64,000 bases of DNA from Chloroflexota bacterium (GCA_035652535.1 DASRDP010000086.1:21199-85198), one strand, 5' to 3'; counted from the stretch's first letter, positions 35,766 through 44,342 are shown. The notes: a model not told the origin generated them from the sequence alone. Translations and numbers: made by a program.

Positions 35766-35806
35766 CTCCTCTATCTCATGAATTGCTCCCAGTGTACTCC
35801 GGGGGA

Positions 35807-36541
35807 TCAGGACGCGCTGGCCCTGGCCATCTCACGCGCCGCAATCCGTTTGGTCAGAAACTGCACCGACTTGCGCCAGCAATCTTCGGCGGCCGATTCC
35901 ACGTAGGCGGTCCCCTTTGGATTGGTCCAGCCGTGGTCGGCCCCCGGATACGTGATGATCTCAAAGTCCTTCCCGTGCTTCGCGAGCTCCGCGCGATAGC
36001 GCTCGACTTCAGAGATCGGAACGAGCCGATCCACCTCGCCGAAGCTCGCGATGACCGGAACCTGGAGGAGCTGGACACGCCCTGCCGGCTCGTTCGGCGT
36101 ATTCGGGTTGCTCGTGTCGTTGGTAGGGAATCCGTGAAAGGCCGCCGCCCCGGCCAGCTCCGAGCGAAATGTGGGCCAGAGCAGCGCGAAGCGCCCGCCG
36201 ATGCAGTACCCCCACGCACAGATCGGATGTGAGCCGACGCGGGGATGGCCGCGAAGCATCTCGTACGCGGCGTCCAGGTCCCCCAGGATCTCATCATCGG
36301 GCTGAGCGCCCGGCCGCTTCAAGGGTTCCTCCGGCACCCCCGGGTGGTCGAAGATTCCGACGCCGAGCGCGACGAACCCTTCACCGGCCAGCCGCTCCAC
36401 AACGTAGGTCACGAAGTCGTCGAGCCCACGGACCGTCGGGACCACAACGATCGCCGGAAACGTGCCGTCGACCTCCGGCACCGCGAGAACGCCGCTGATA
36501 TCCGCAAGGCCGCGCGGAATCCGCACCTGCGCGACTGCCAT
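35807..36541 (-). CDS. Dienelactone hydrolase family protein
   Basis: An alpha/beta hydrolase of 244 residues. The nucleophile is the Cys in ICAWGYCIGGRFALL, typical of dienelactone hydrolase, with Asp in FGEVDRLVPIS and His in YPGADHGWTNP completing the triad. Dienelactone hydrolases open lactones formed in chlorocatechol breakdown, which fits the adjacent VOC gene and a dehalogenase-like cluster nearby, though relatives act on other esters. The ATG at 36541 has AGGAGG seven bases upstream; the open frame extends to 36760 without homology. Confidence 0.88.
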   Translation of the reverse strand: MAVAQVRIPRGLADISGVLAVPEVDGTFPAIVVVPTVRGLDDFVTYVVERLAGEGFVALGVGIFDHPGVPEEPLKRPGAQPDDEILGDLDAAYEMLRGHPRVGSHPICAWGYCIGGRFALLWPTFRSELAGAAAFHGFPTNDTSNPNTPNEPAGRVQLLQVPVIASFGEVDRLVPISEVERYRAELAKHGKDFEIITYPGADHGWTNPKGTAYVESAAEDCWRKSVQFLTKRIAAREMARASAS

Positions 36542-36813
36542 CGCTCCACCTCCTCGTGAATTCGCGTACCCAGCATGGCTCGTCCCCCGGCCGGCTGTCA
36601 ACCGCCACAATTCCCCCCCGCCCACAGCGGCATTGACATGGACCGGGGCTGCACCCATAATCGGCCTGCAATCGGAAGGCCCGGCCATGGTTCGCGGCGC
36701 ATCCGGTGAGGTCCCAGCGCCGGGCCATCCGCCGGCGGGTGGACGATGCACTCGGCTCACCGGTCAAGGGAGATAGGACACCAGCCGAATGGTGAGGAGG
36801 ACATCGGGGAAAC

Positions 36814-37212
36814 ATGTCGATTCCTGGAGATAAAGCCATTCAACTTGTCCAGGCCGCGCACGCTCAGGCGGCGAAACTCAACATCGCCGTGACGGCGGTG
36901 GTGGTCGACGAAGGCGGGCGCATGGTAGCGCTAGGTCGAATGGACCGCGCGCGGCCAGTCACCGTGGACGTGGCCATGAACAAGGCGTATACGGCCGCGA
37001 GCTTTCAGCAGCCCACCGGAGAGTTGAGCGGCATTGCAGGGCAGACGTGGTTCCAGAGCCTCGTGGTCTCCAGCAACGGGCGAATCATGGCGGGCAGCGG
37101 AGCCGTGCCCATTGTGGAGGGGGGCAACATCGTGGGAGCCGTCGCGGTGGCTGGGGGCACGGAGGATCAGGATCAGAGCTGCGCCGAGGCCGCTCTCGCA
37201 GCATACGCGTGA
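36814..37212 (+). CDS. GlcG/HbpS (PduO-C-like) family protein
   Basis: The 132-residue protein is a single HbpS/GlcG domain: AIQLVQAAHAQAAKLNIAVT, VVVDEGGRMVALGRMD, MNKAYTAASFQQPT, GGNIVGAVAVAGGTEDQD. Known relatives bind heme (HbpS) or form the C-terminal domain of the cobalamin adenosyltransferase PduO. It is the first gene of a run with a corrinoid-type dehalogenase-like protein and a second HbpS-like domain. I infer a tetrapyrrole or corrinoid handling role. There is a purine-rich GGGGAA just before the ATG. Confidence 0.88.
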   Translation: MSIPGDKAIQLVQAAHAQAAKLNIAVTAVVVDEGGRMVALGRMDRARPVTVDVAMNKAYTAASFQQPTGELSGIAGQTWFQSLVVSSNGRIMAGSGAVPIVEGGNIVGAVAVAGGTEDQDQSCAEAALAAYA

Positions 37213-37346
37213 TTTTCTGGGTGTGTTGGGGGCCGCGCTCCATTGACCAAAACAGATGCGAATCAACGCGATTTGTCGTATAAGAAGCCGCATAATAGAG
37301 TTCGAGCGATGAAGAACGAGCACGTCCGGCCGAAAGGGGTGTGACC

Positions 37347-38729
37347 ATGGCAGTTGCGGTGGAGAAGGCGACGACACCGGCGGCACAGCCGGACGAAGCG
37401 CGGCGCCCGGACGCGCGCCCCGACATTCCGCCTCCGCCAAGCCTTGGACGATCCGTCCGCTACGTCGGGCCCGTCCAGAACGTGGACATGAACCAGTCCC
37501 CCCACCCGATGAACCAGCGCGGGGAGCTGGGCAAAGCCCTCTTTAATTACCAGCACAACACGGTCTCCAAAGATCCCCTCACCCGCGTCTCCGCGCCCAA
37601 CCACTTCAACGACAAGCGGAACTTCATCGCGACGGTCGTGAACCAGGCCTCGAAGGGAACCGTCAATCCCAAGCGCGTACCGGTCGACGATCCCGAAGCG
37701 ATGACCCGCCACATCAAAGCGGTCGCGCACTACATGGGCGCGGACTTCGTGACCATCGCCAAGGCACACCCGAACATGATGTACGCGGGCAACCGCTACG
37801 TTCAGGACGGCACGGCCGCCGACCAATATGAGCAGGACACACCCGCTGATCTCGTGCGCAAGTTCCCGTATCTCATCGTCGCGACGACGGCGTGGGATTA
37901 CGACAAGCTTCAGGCCCACCGCCACCACATCGGGGACGCCGCGTACCACGTTTCGCAGATCAAGGGAAACATGCTATTGAAGTCCCTGGAGGGGTACATC
38001 CGCGAGCTGGGCTACACGGCCCTGCGCGGCGTCGCGAATCCCCAGGCGGCCGGCATCGCCGGCGGAATGGGGGAGCTGGGACGCAACGGCCTCGTCATCA
38101 ACGAGAAGTTCGGCGCACGCATCCACATGCCGGACCCGATCATGACGGACTTGCCGCTGGTTCCCGGGAAGCCCGCGGACATCGGCGTACCCGATTTCTG
38201 CACCATTTGTCACAAGTGCGCCGTGACCTGCCCCACCAACAGCATCACCTTCTTCGACCGAGTGCCCGGCGAGGCTCCGAAAGTCGAGCGCGACGCGTCC
38301 GGGTTTGGCGTCTACAACGGTGTCGAGAAGTTCAAGATCAACTGGCTCACGTGCTACAAGCTCCGGCCCTACGTCCATGAGCACTGGAGCAGCTGCCTCA
38401 CCTGCGCGGTCATCTGCCCCTTCACCAAGCCGAACACGTGGTGGCGGACGATGACCGTTCAGGCGCTGCACTATTGCCCGATCCCCGCCAGGCCGTTGCT
38501 GGTGCGCACGTTGAAGGCGATCGACGACCGGTTCTGGGGCGTCGTCAGGCAGAAGCGCGTGCGGTGGATGGGATACGACTCCGGTATCAAGCCGGGCGAG
38601 CAGGCGTGCACCGTGGCCGGCTGCACGGCCGACCACGAGGCGGGCCACTCCACTTCCGTCGACAGCGAAATCGGATACTACGCGCCGTTGAAGGAAAACA
38701 CGAATCGCTTCGTCAAGCGAGGCTCGTGA
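37347..38729 (+). CDS. Reductive dehalogenase-like corrinoid iron-sulfur protein without Tat signal
   Basis: The 460-residue protein resembles RdhA. A corrinoid-type, nitroreductase-like domain (about 100-275; FPYLIVATTAWDYDKLQ, EGYIRELGYTALRG, GMGELGRNGLVI, IMTDLPLVPG) is followed by two cluster motifs: Cys285, 288, 291, 295 (CTICHKCAVTCP) and Cys336, 350, 353, 357. The tail has an extra pair, ACTVAGCTADH. The N-terminus is Ala/Pro-rich with no twin-arginine motif, and no rdhB anchor gene follows, so it should be cytoplasmic and perhaps not respiratory. The ATG at 37347 has AAAGGGG seven bases upstream; a GTG at 37341 is possible. Confidence 0.88.
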   Translation: MAVAVEKATTPAAQPDEARRPDARPDIPPPPSLGRSVRYVGPVQNVDMNQSPHPMNQRGELGKALFNYQHNTVSKDPLTRVSAPNHFNDKRNFIATVVNQASKGTVNPKRVPVDDPEAMTRHIKAVAHYMGADFVTIAKAHPNMMYAGNRYVQDGTAADQYEQDTPADLVRKFPYLIVATTAWDYDKLQAHRHHIGDAAYHVSQIKGNMLLKSLEGYIRELGYTALRGVANPQAAGIAGGMGELGRNGLVINEKFGARIHMPDPIMTDLPLVPGKPADIGVPDFCTICHKCAVTCPTNSITFFDRVPGEAPKVERDASGFGVYNGVEKFKINWLTCYKLRPYVHEHWSSCLTCAVICPFTKPNTWWRTMTVQALHYCPIPARPLLVRTLKAIDDRFWGVVRQKRVRWMGYDSGIKPGEQACTVAGCTADHEAGHSTSVDSEIGYYAPLKENTNRFVKRGS

Positions 38730-38733
38730 CGGG

Positions 38734-39309
38734 ATGCGGCTCGGCCCCCTGACGCTTCCCTGGCGCCGCAATCCGCACGCGAACGATCCATACTGGGAGC
38801 ACTTCGTCAATACTCCCTTTCACGACCTCGCGAACTCGGTGCCCGAGCTGTTGAGAAACGCGCCGGAAGGTGTTGTCTTCCCGGCCAAAGCCGAGCTGCA
38901 CACCCCCGCGATCACGTCCGACCATCTGAAACAGCTCGCCACGTACCTTGGAGCCTGCATGACGGGCATCGCGCGGCTCGAACCTCAGCCGGTCGATGAA
39001 GGTGGCCCGTACCCGTACGCGGTCCTTTGCGCGGTCACGGCCGATTACGATCCGCGAACGGCGCCAGGCCTCGGCGGGCAGGTGCCCGTGCAGAACGCGC
39101 TCTTCGTCACCTTCGTGCTCAGCGCCTGGATGCGCGAGCTGGGGTATCGCGCCACTGCCGTCGAGGACCCCGACGCGGTCAACCTCGCCGTCAAGGCCGG
39201 GATGGGAAGGCGCACCGCGGACGGAAGGCTCGAGACAGCCAAATACGGCACCGGCGTTCACATCGAGAAGATCATTCGAACTGACCTGCCGCTCGCGGCG
39301 GACGGCTAG
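38734..39309 (+). CDS. Half-size reductive dehalogenase-like protein without Fe-S motifs
   Basis: The 191-residue protein aligns by eye with the corrinoid domain of the preceding protein: LKQLATYLGACMTGIARLEP, YAVLCAVTADYDPRT, LSAWMRELGYRATAV, VKAGMGRRTADGRLET and the end IIRTDLPLAADG. It stops exactly where the full protein begins its first CxxC cluster motif. The next gene encodes a ferredoxin with the missing kind of Fe-S unit. I infer a split dehalogenase-like enzyme. Only four bases separate it from the gene before. Confidence 0.8.
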   Translation: MRLGPLTLPWRRNPHANDPYWEHFVNTPFHDLANSVPELLRNAPEGVVFPAKAELHTPAITSDHLKQLATYLGACMTGIARLEPQPVDEGGPYPYAVLCAVTADYDPRTAPGLGGQVPVQNALFVTFVLSAWMRELGYRATAVEDPDAVNLAVKAGMGRRTADGRLETAKYGTGVHIEKIIRTDLPLAADG

Positions 39310-39320
39310 AGAGGAACGCC

Positions 39321-39977
39321 TTGTCCTACGTCATCACGGATCTCTGCACCCTTGACGGCTCATGCGTCGAGGTATGCCCCGTCGCCTGCATCCACACGAA
39401 GCCGGGCGCGCCCCAGTACTACATCGATCCGGACGTCTGCATCGAGTGCGAGCAGTGCGAGATCGTCTGTCCGGTCGACGCCATCTTCCTGGACTGGAAG
39501 CTGCCGGACGAGCGCGAGGCGTCCATCGAAGTGAATGCCAGCTTCTTTCGCAAGAACAAGGCCGTCGTGGGGCCGCCGCCCGCGGAGGCCGCCTGGGAGA
39601 TGGTCCGCGGCGCCCAGGCGTACGCGTCGCATCTCGGCATTGCCGTCGCCGTCGCCGTCGTCGACGGCGCTGGCGTGCCCATCGCCGCGGGACGGATGGA
39701 CGGCGCGCACCCGCTCATGTCGGAGCTGGCGCTCAACAAGGCTTTCACGGCGACCAGCTTCCACGTCGGCACCCACGAGCTGTCTCCGCAGGTCCGACGG
39801 TTGCGAAGTCTCATCGTGTCGAGCCGGGGCCGTTACGTGGCGTCGGGAGGGGGCATCCCCATCGTCGACGGCATTGCGGTGTTGGGCGCCATCGGCGTGG
39901 CCGGCGGGCGGAGCGAGGAGCAGGACGTCCAGTGCTGCCGGGCCGGGCTCGCGGTCGTCGAGGACGGCGAGCGCTAG
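39321..39977 (+). CDS. Ferredoxin fused to a GlcG/HbpS-like domain
   Basis: Residues 1-65 are a two-cluster ferredoxin: Cys9, Cys15, Cys19 (CTLDGSCVEVCP) and Cys40, 43, 46, 50 (CIECEQCEIVCP). The first site lacks the second cysteine of a standard motif, as in 7Fe ferredoxins. Residues 85-215 are an HbpS/PduO-C-like domain (GIAVAVAVVDGAGVPIAAGR, LNKAFTATSFHV). I do not know this fusion as a described architecture. It probably supplies electrons to, and perhaps cofactor for, the half-size protein upstream. The start is TTG after GAGAGGAA. Its TAG overlaps the convergent gene's TAG. Confidence 0.85.
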   Translation: MSYVITDLCTLDGSCVEVCPVACIHTKPGAPQYYIDPDVCIECEQCEIVCPVDAIFLDWKLPDEREASIEVNASFFRKNKAVVGPPPAEAAWEMVRGAQAYASHLGIAVAVAVVDGAGVPIAAGRMDGAHPLMSELALNKAFTATSFHVGTHELSPQVRRLRSLIVSSRGRYVASGGGIPIVDGIAVLGAIGVAGGRSEEQDVQCCRAGLAVVEDGER

Positions 39978-41041
39978 CCGACCGCGGCCGTCGCCGGCGT
40001 TGCCGACCGCATGCGCGGAATGACCCCTTCGGCGAAGAGCCGAAGAGAGCGCTCCGCGACCTCGAAGCTGACGCCGCCAAAGAAGAAGGTCCCGTCGATC
40101 CCGGTGATCCCCAACTCCGCTTGCGCCCGTCGCAGCGTCGCCACGACGTCGTCCGGCGTGCCCGCCAGGATGCGTCCCTCGTCGATCCACCGTTCGATCG
40201 AGAATCCTTCCAGCGGGTCGAACCCGCGATTGGCGGATGCCGGATGGAGGGCGAGCGCCTTCGCGTGAAGCCCGAAGTAATTCCTGATGGCGTCCGAGGC
40301 GATTCGTCGGGCACGGTCGCGGTCGTCGTCGACGACGACCTGGAAGTGCGTCGCGTATCGGTAGCCGCCGGGGTCCCGTCCTGACGCGTTCCACGCATCG
40401 CGGTATAGCCGCGCCAGCTCCCCCAGCTTCTCCATCGGGCGCAGCGAGCTGACCGTCAGCAGGTTGTATCCCTTCGCGCCCGTCGACGTGAAGCTCGAGG
40501 GCGTGCCGGTGCACGCGATCCAGACAGGAGGGTGCGGACGCTGCTGCGGACGGGGCCACAGCTCGATGTTGTCGAAGCGATAGTGCTTGCCCGTGTAGCT
40601 GAACGTCGGCTGAGACCAGGCCGCGAGGATGATCTCGAGACTCTCCTGCGTGCGCTCCTGGCCTTCCTCGAAGGAGACGCCGAGGTTTTGATAGTCGTAC
40701 GGAACGAACCCGCGGCCCACGCCCAGCTCGAGCCGCCCGTCCGACATCAGGTCCACCATGGCGAGCTGCTCCGCCACTTCGATGGGATGGTGGAGGGGCA
40801 GCACGACGACCGAAGTCCCGAGCCGCACGCGCTTCGTACGCTGGATAAGCGCGGCCAACAAGACCGCTGGCGACGGAATCATGCCGCCATACGGATGAAA
40901 ATGGTGCTCGTTCGCCCAGATGCCGTCGTACCCCAGCTCCTCAACGGAGGCGAGCAGGTCGATGAGTCGACGAAGGTAGTCTCCCTGCGGCGGGTCCTGC
41001 TCTTGAAAATACGTAGGCAGCGCGAAGATCGAAAATTCCAT
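39974..41041 (-). CDS. LLM class flavin-dependent oxidoreductase
   Basis: A luciferase-like TIM-barrel monooxygenase of 355 residues. Family marks are EELGYDGIWANEHHFHPYGG near residue 35, VRLGTSVVVLPLHHPIEVAE near 75, and DLMSDGRLELGVGRGFVP near 100. The C-terminal part has ILAGTPDDVVATLRRA. It uses reduced FMN or F420; the substrate is unknown. It converges on the ferredoxin-HbpS gene with shared stop bases and is likely independent of that operon. Confidence 0.92.
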   Translation of the reverse strand: MEFSIFALPTYFQEQDPPQGDYLRRLIDLLASVEELGYDGIWANEHHFHPYGGMIPSPAVLLAALIQRTKRVRLGTSVVVLPLHHPIEVAEQLAMVDLMSDGRLELGVGRGFVPYDYQNLGVSFEEGQERTQESLEIILAAWSQPTFSYTGKHYRFDNIELWPRPQQRPHPPVWIACTGTPSSFTSTGAKGYNLLTVSSLRPMEKLGELARLYRDAWNASGRDPGGYRYATHFQVVVDDDRDRARRIASDAIRNYFGLHAKALALHPASANRGFDPLEGFSIERWIDEGRILAGTPDDVVATLRRAQAELGITGIDGTFFFGGVSFEVAERSLRLFAEGVIPRMRSATPATAAVG

Positions 41042-41133
41042 GGCTCACCCTCCCGACCGCCGCCTCCGGGCGACGGACGGAAGCGTAGACGCTGAGGAGG
41101 AATGCGGTCAAGCTGTGGGCGGCTTTCCAACGC

Positions 41134-41412
41134 TCAGGCGTTGCGTTCGATGCCGACGCGCAGCCCGAGGAGCCGCGCCGCGAGCACGGTTCCCGTCGTC
41201 AATCACACGACGATGACGCCGACCACCGCCGCAGATTCGGATCGACCGCCAACCATGAAGTCGAGCTGCAGAAGGGACAGCGGCCGCGTCCCGCTCGTCG
41301 CCAACAACGGACGAAGGGTCGCAAACGGCAATGCCGGGCCCGGCTCCCGGCAGCTCAGCGCGCGTGGATCCATATTCGTCGCATCCACCGTTGAAAATTC
41401 GGCATCCGTCAA
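41134..41412 (-). pseudogene. Possible remnant of an ABC transporter permease C-terminus
   Basis: On the minus strand the frame encodes LLATSGTRPLSLLQLDFMVG, then SESAAVVGVIVV, an in-frame TGA, and LTTGTVLAARLLGLRVGIER before a second TGA. The pattern resembles the last membrane segment of iron-type ABC permeases. No N-terminal part is present and the 420-base spacer holds no other gene. The assignment rests on my reading of a short hydrophobic pattern. Confidence 0.4.
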
Positions 41413-41460
41413 GTACGCTCACCGGGATCGATACGCGATGAGGAAGGAGGAATTCCGACC

Positions 41461-42549
41461 ATGGCCGTCAGCGTTTCCCCAAACGGAAGGAACCACTACG
41501 AATCCGGGAGCCCAGCGAACGAGGTGCTCGTCGCAACCGCGAACGGCGTCGTCGCGCTCACGCGCACCGGACCCGGGGCCTCATGGAGTGAATCGCGGCG
41601 CATGCTCGAGGGCAAACACGCGGCCTCCATCGCCATCGAGCCCACCAGGGGTGTCATTTTCGTCGGCACCCATGGCGACGGCCTCTGGGCAAGCGAGAAC
41701 GGCGGCTCGACGTGGGAGCGCCGAGACAGCGGTATCGCCTCCAGCAACATCTACGGGCTGAACTGCGTTCAGGACGGCAGCGAAGTCCGGCTCTACGCCG
41801 GCACCGAGCCGGCCCACCTCTACGTCAGCGCCGACCTCGGCAGGAGCTGGACGGAGCTTCCGAACATCCGAAAGGTGCCCAGCGTCGACAAGTGGACCTT
41901 CCCCGGCCCGCCCCACGAGGCCCACGTGAAGAACATCGTCTTCGACCCGAAGGATCCGAACACCATCTACGCGGGCGTCGAAGTCGGCGGCGCCTTCAAA
42001 AGCACGGACGGCGGCCAGACCTGGCGCGAGCTGAGCGGCTTCTACGAAGACGTGCATCGCCTCTTCACCGTGCCCACCCGTCCAGACGACGTGTACATGG
42101 CGACGGGCCGCGGGCTCTACCACAGCGCGAACGCGGGCGATACGTGGGAGGAGCTGCCCCTGCCAGACAAGCGGATTGCCTACCCGGACGCCCTCGTGAT
42201 CCTGCCCCAGGACCCGAACCTCATGTTCACGGCCGGCGCCAGCTCGAGCCCCAACGCGTGGCGCACCACCAAGGACGCGGACGCCGCCTTCGCCCGCAGC
42301 CGCGACGCAGGACGAACGTGGACCTACGTCAACAGCGGACTGCCGGACCACATCCGCGGCAACATCGAAGCGCTCACGATGCACTCGTATCCGGGCGGAC
42401 TCCAGCTCTTCGCCGGCACGACCGACGGCGACGTCTTCTACAGCGAGGACGAGGGCGAGCACTGGGCCACCATCGCGCGCAGCTTGCCGCCCGTCTCCAA
42501 GGGGGGCCATTACCGCAACCTGCGGGAGGACCTGGTCGGCGCGCGCTGA
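41461..42549 (+). CDS. BNR/Asp-box repeat beta-propeller protein
   Basis: The 362-residue protein has at least six Asp-box repeats of the SxDxGxxW type: ASENGGSTWERRDSG, VSADLGRSWTEL, KSTDGGQTWREL, HSANAGDTWEEL, RSRDAGRTWTYV and YSEDEGEHWATI. It should form a propeller similar to VPS10/sortilin or sialidase-like folds. No signal peptide is evident, so it appears cytoplasmic. The enzymatic role, if any, is unknown. AAGGAGGAA lies upstream of the ATG and a strong terminator follows. Confidence 0.88.
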   Translation: MAVSVSPNGRNHYESGSPANEVLVATANGVVALTRTGPGASWSESRRMLEGKHAASIAIEPTRGVIFVGTHGDGLWASENGGSTWERRDSGIASSNIYGLNCVQDGSEVRLYAGTEPAHLYVSADLGRSWTELPNIRKVPSVDKWTFPGPPHEAHVKNIVFDPKDPNTIYAGVEVGGAFKSTDGGQTWRELSGFYEDVHRLFTVPTRPDDVYMATGRGLYHSANAGDTWEELPLPDKRIAYPDALVILPQDPNLMFTAGASSSPNAWRTTKDADAAFARSRDAGRTWTYVNSGLPDHIRGNIEALTMHSYPGGLQLFAGTTDGDVFYSEDEGEHWATIARSLPPVSKGGHYRNLREDLVGAR

Positions 42550-42578
42550 GCGCCACGGCAAGACAACGCACACGCATG

Positions 42579-42608
42579 GGGGGCGGTCCGACTCGTCGGA
42601 CCGCCCCC
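42579..42608 (+). terminator. Strong rho-independent-like hairpin
   Basis: The arms GGGGGCGGTCCGAC and GTCGGACCGCCCCC pair perfectly over 14 bp and are followed by TTCCTT. It lies 30 bases after the stop of the beta-propeller gene and probably terminates it. Confidence 0.7.
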
Positions 42609-42648
42609 TTCCTTGGCAGCGAGGTGGAACGCCTTTAGCGATGCCTCT

Positions 42649-42728
42649 GTCATCCTGAGCGAAGCGAACGCTGACATCACGGCCGGTCAGTCGCTGCGAG
42701 ATTCTTCGGCCTCCGGCCTCAGAATGAC
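42649..42728. repeat. Dispersed inverted-repeat element, copy 1
   Basis: An element of about 80 bases bounded by GTCATCCTGAG and CTCAGAATGAC, an inverted repeat with one mismatch. The left arm continues GCGAAGCGAA. A second copy with the same ends lies at 58568-58646, also between genes. It behaves like a REP or MITE-like intergenic palindrome. Confidence 0.7.
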
Positions 42729-42775
42729 ATTGACTCGCAGGCATTGAGCCCTTCGGCTTCGCTCGGGATTGGTCT

Positions 42776-42951
42776 GTCGAAGGGCGTCCGTGGCCCGATC
42801 GCCCCGTGCCCGTCGAAGGGCTTCCGTTGCCCGATCGCCCCGTGCCCGTCGACTTCCGTGGCCCGATCGCCCTTTGCCGGTCGCAGGGCGTCCGTGGCCC
42901 GAGCGCCCTCTGCCCGTCGAAGGGCGTCCGTGGCCCGATCGCCCTGAGCCC
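42776..42951. repeat. 36-bp tandem repeat, five copies
   Basis: Five contiguous units begin at 42776, 42812, 42848, 42880 and 42916. The unit starts GTCGAAGGGCGTCCGTGGCC and ends CGATCGCCCCGTGCCC. The third copy lacks AGGG (32 bases) and the others are 36 bases with a few substitutions. There are no unique spacers. The tract lies between convergent genes, and the flanks continue with partial units. Confidence 0.9.
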
Positions 42952-43028
42952 GTCGACGGCCGCTCGCGTAGTCGCGCGGGCTCACCCCGAAACGGTAGAT
43001 CGCGCTCACGACAAACGGACCGGTCCGG

Positions 43029-44255
43029 TCAGACCAGCTCGAGCGCCTCCTGGCCCCGCACGTACACGATCTCGTTCCGGCTCGGGTCCCGGATGACGTG
43101 CTTGGGGTCGAGCCCCTTTTCCACGTCGTCGATCGCCTTGAGCATCATCAGGCGCATGGCCGCCAGGACGGAGTCGTGGGCCCCGAGTCGCTCCAGCTCG
43201 CGGTTCACGATAGGGCCCTGCGTCTCGTTGACCATGCTGTCCTGGGCGAGAAAGCCCTTGATGGCCGTGCCCGGCGCCGTCACCGGAATCCCGGAGATCG
43301 TGTCGTACCGGGCGTAGTCGCGGAAATAGTCGTTGCTCGGCCCCGGCTGTATGAAGTCGCTCTCGGTCGGCCACTCCCACGGCTCGCCGTGCGTCCCCAG
43401 CGGCGCGAAAGCCGCCTGGAAGCGAAGCGTATGCTCGTCGTCGACTGGGACGTACCATGACTGGAACTTCTTCACGTCACCCGATCCCCGATTGCTCTCC
43501 TGCACCCGGAGAAAGCCCGCCGGCATGAAGAAGTACGTGTAAATGACTCCCATGGTGGGGCCGTTCTTGCCGGGCGACGCCTTGTACCCACGCTGCCAGA
43601 TCCCGTACTCCGTCTCCTCGAACTCGACGCGGGGCTTGGGCAACGACTCGAGGCGGTGCTTCATCTGTGACCAGTGGTCCGTGTGAAGGTACGCCGCGTG
43701 GATCGTGTCCACGGCGCCCTCTAGATTCTGGAGGTAGTTGCTGTTGATCGGGTAGAAGTCCGTCTTCCGAGTCCCATCCTCACGGACCAGCACTTCGTAG
43801 CGCGGGAGAAGGGGTTTCTGCTCCGGCGGCCCCATATAGGCGAAGATGAGCCCGCCCAGCTCCTGACATGGATACGACGGATGGCGCACGTGGTCCTTCA
43901 GGGTGCTGCCCTCCGGCTCCGCCGGCGTCTCGAGGCAGGCGCCGTCCACGTCGTACAGCCAGCCGTGGAACGGGCAGCGGATCCCGCCATCCTCGACGCG
44001 ACCATAGGCCAGCGACGTCAATCGATGGCTGCAGTGCAGCCCCAGCAAACCCACGCGGCCAGCCTGGCCTGAGCCGGCCGACGGCTCGCGAAAGAGGACC
44101 AGGTCCTCGCCGAGGATTCGGATCTGACGGGGCGGATCGCCGAATTTCACGTCGGCCGAGACGCCGACCGGCTGCCAGTATCGCCGCATGAACTCACCCC
44201 CGGGCGTCCCTGGGCCCGTCTGGGTGAGGAGCTGATTCAGCTTAGCCTGCAGCAT
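43029..44255 (-). CDS. Rieske non-heme iron oxygenase, alpha subunit (1)
   Basis: A 408-residue ring-hydroxylating or demethylating oxygenase. The N-terminal Rieske [2Fe-2S] site is CSH...CPFH (LHCSHRLTSLAYG, then CPFHGWLYD). The catalytic iron ligands are in GAVDTIHAAYLHTDHW (Dx2Hx4H). Both sites look intact. The size and lack of a beta-subunit gene fit the phthalate-dioxygenase/VanA-like alpha-only class. Substrate unknown. No reductase or ferredoxin gene is adjacent. It is downstream of a solute-binding protein gene on the same strand, suggesting uptake and oxidation of one compound. Confidence 0.93.
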   Translation of the reverse strand: MLQAKLNQLLTQTGPGTPGGEFMRRYWQPVGVSADVKFGDPPRQIRILGEDLVLFREPSAGSGQAGRVGLLGLHCSHRLTSLAYGRVEDGGIRCPFHGWLYDVDGACLETPAEPEGSTLKDHVRHPSYPCQELGGLIFAYMGPPEQKPLLPRYEVLVREDGTRKTDFYPINSNYLQNLEGAVDTIHAAYLHTDHWSQMKHRLESLPKPRVEFEETEYGIWQRGYKASPGKNGPTMGVIYTYFFMPAGFLRVQESNRGSGDVKKFQSWYVPVDDEHTLRFQAAFAPLGTHGEPWEWPTESDFIQPGPSNDYFRDYARYDTISGIPVTAPGTAIKGFLAQDSMVNETQGPIVNRELERLGAHDSVLAAMRLMMLKAIDDVEKGLDPKHVIRDPSRNEIVYVRGQEALELV

Positions 44256-44342
44256 GCTTCAACCTCCGAACTATCACGAATCCGAACGTCCGCCGGCATG
44301 TGGGAGAATCATATCCGGTGGCCGGACCCGGGGCCAGCGTCC

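Noticed and set aside
42776..42951. CRISPR array
   Set aside because: The 36-bp units are contiguous with no spacers and there are no cas genes.
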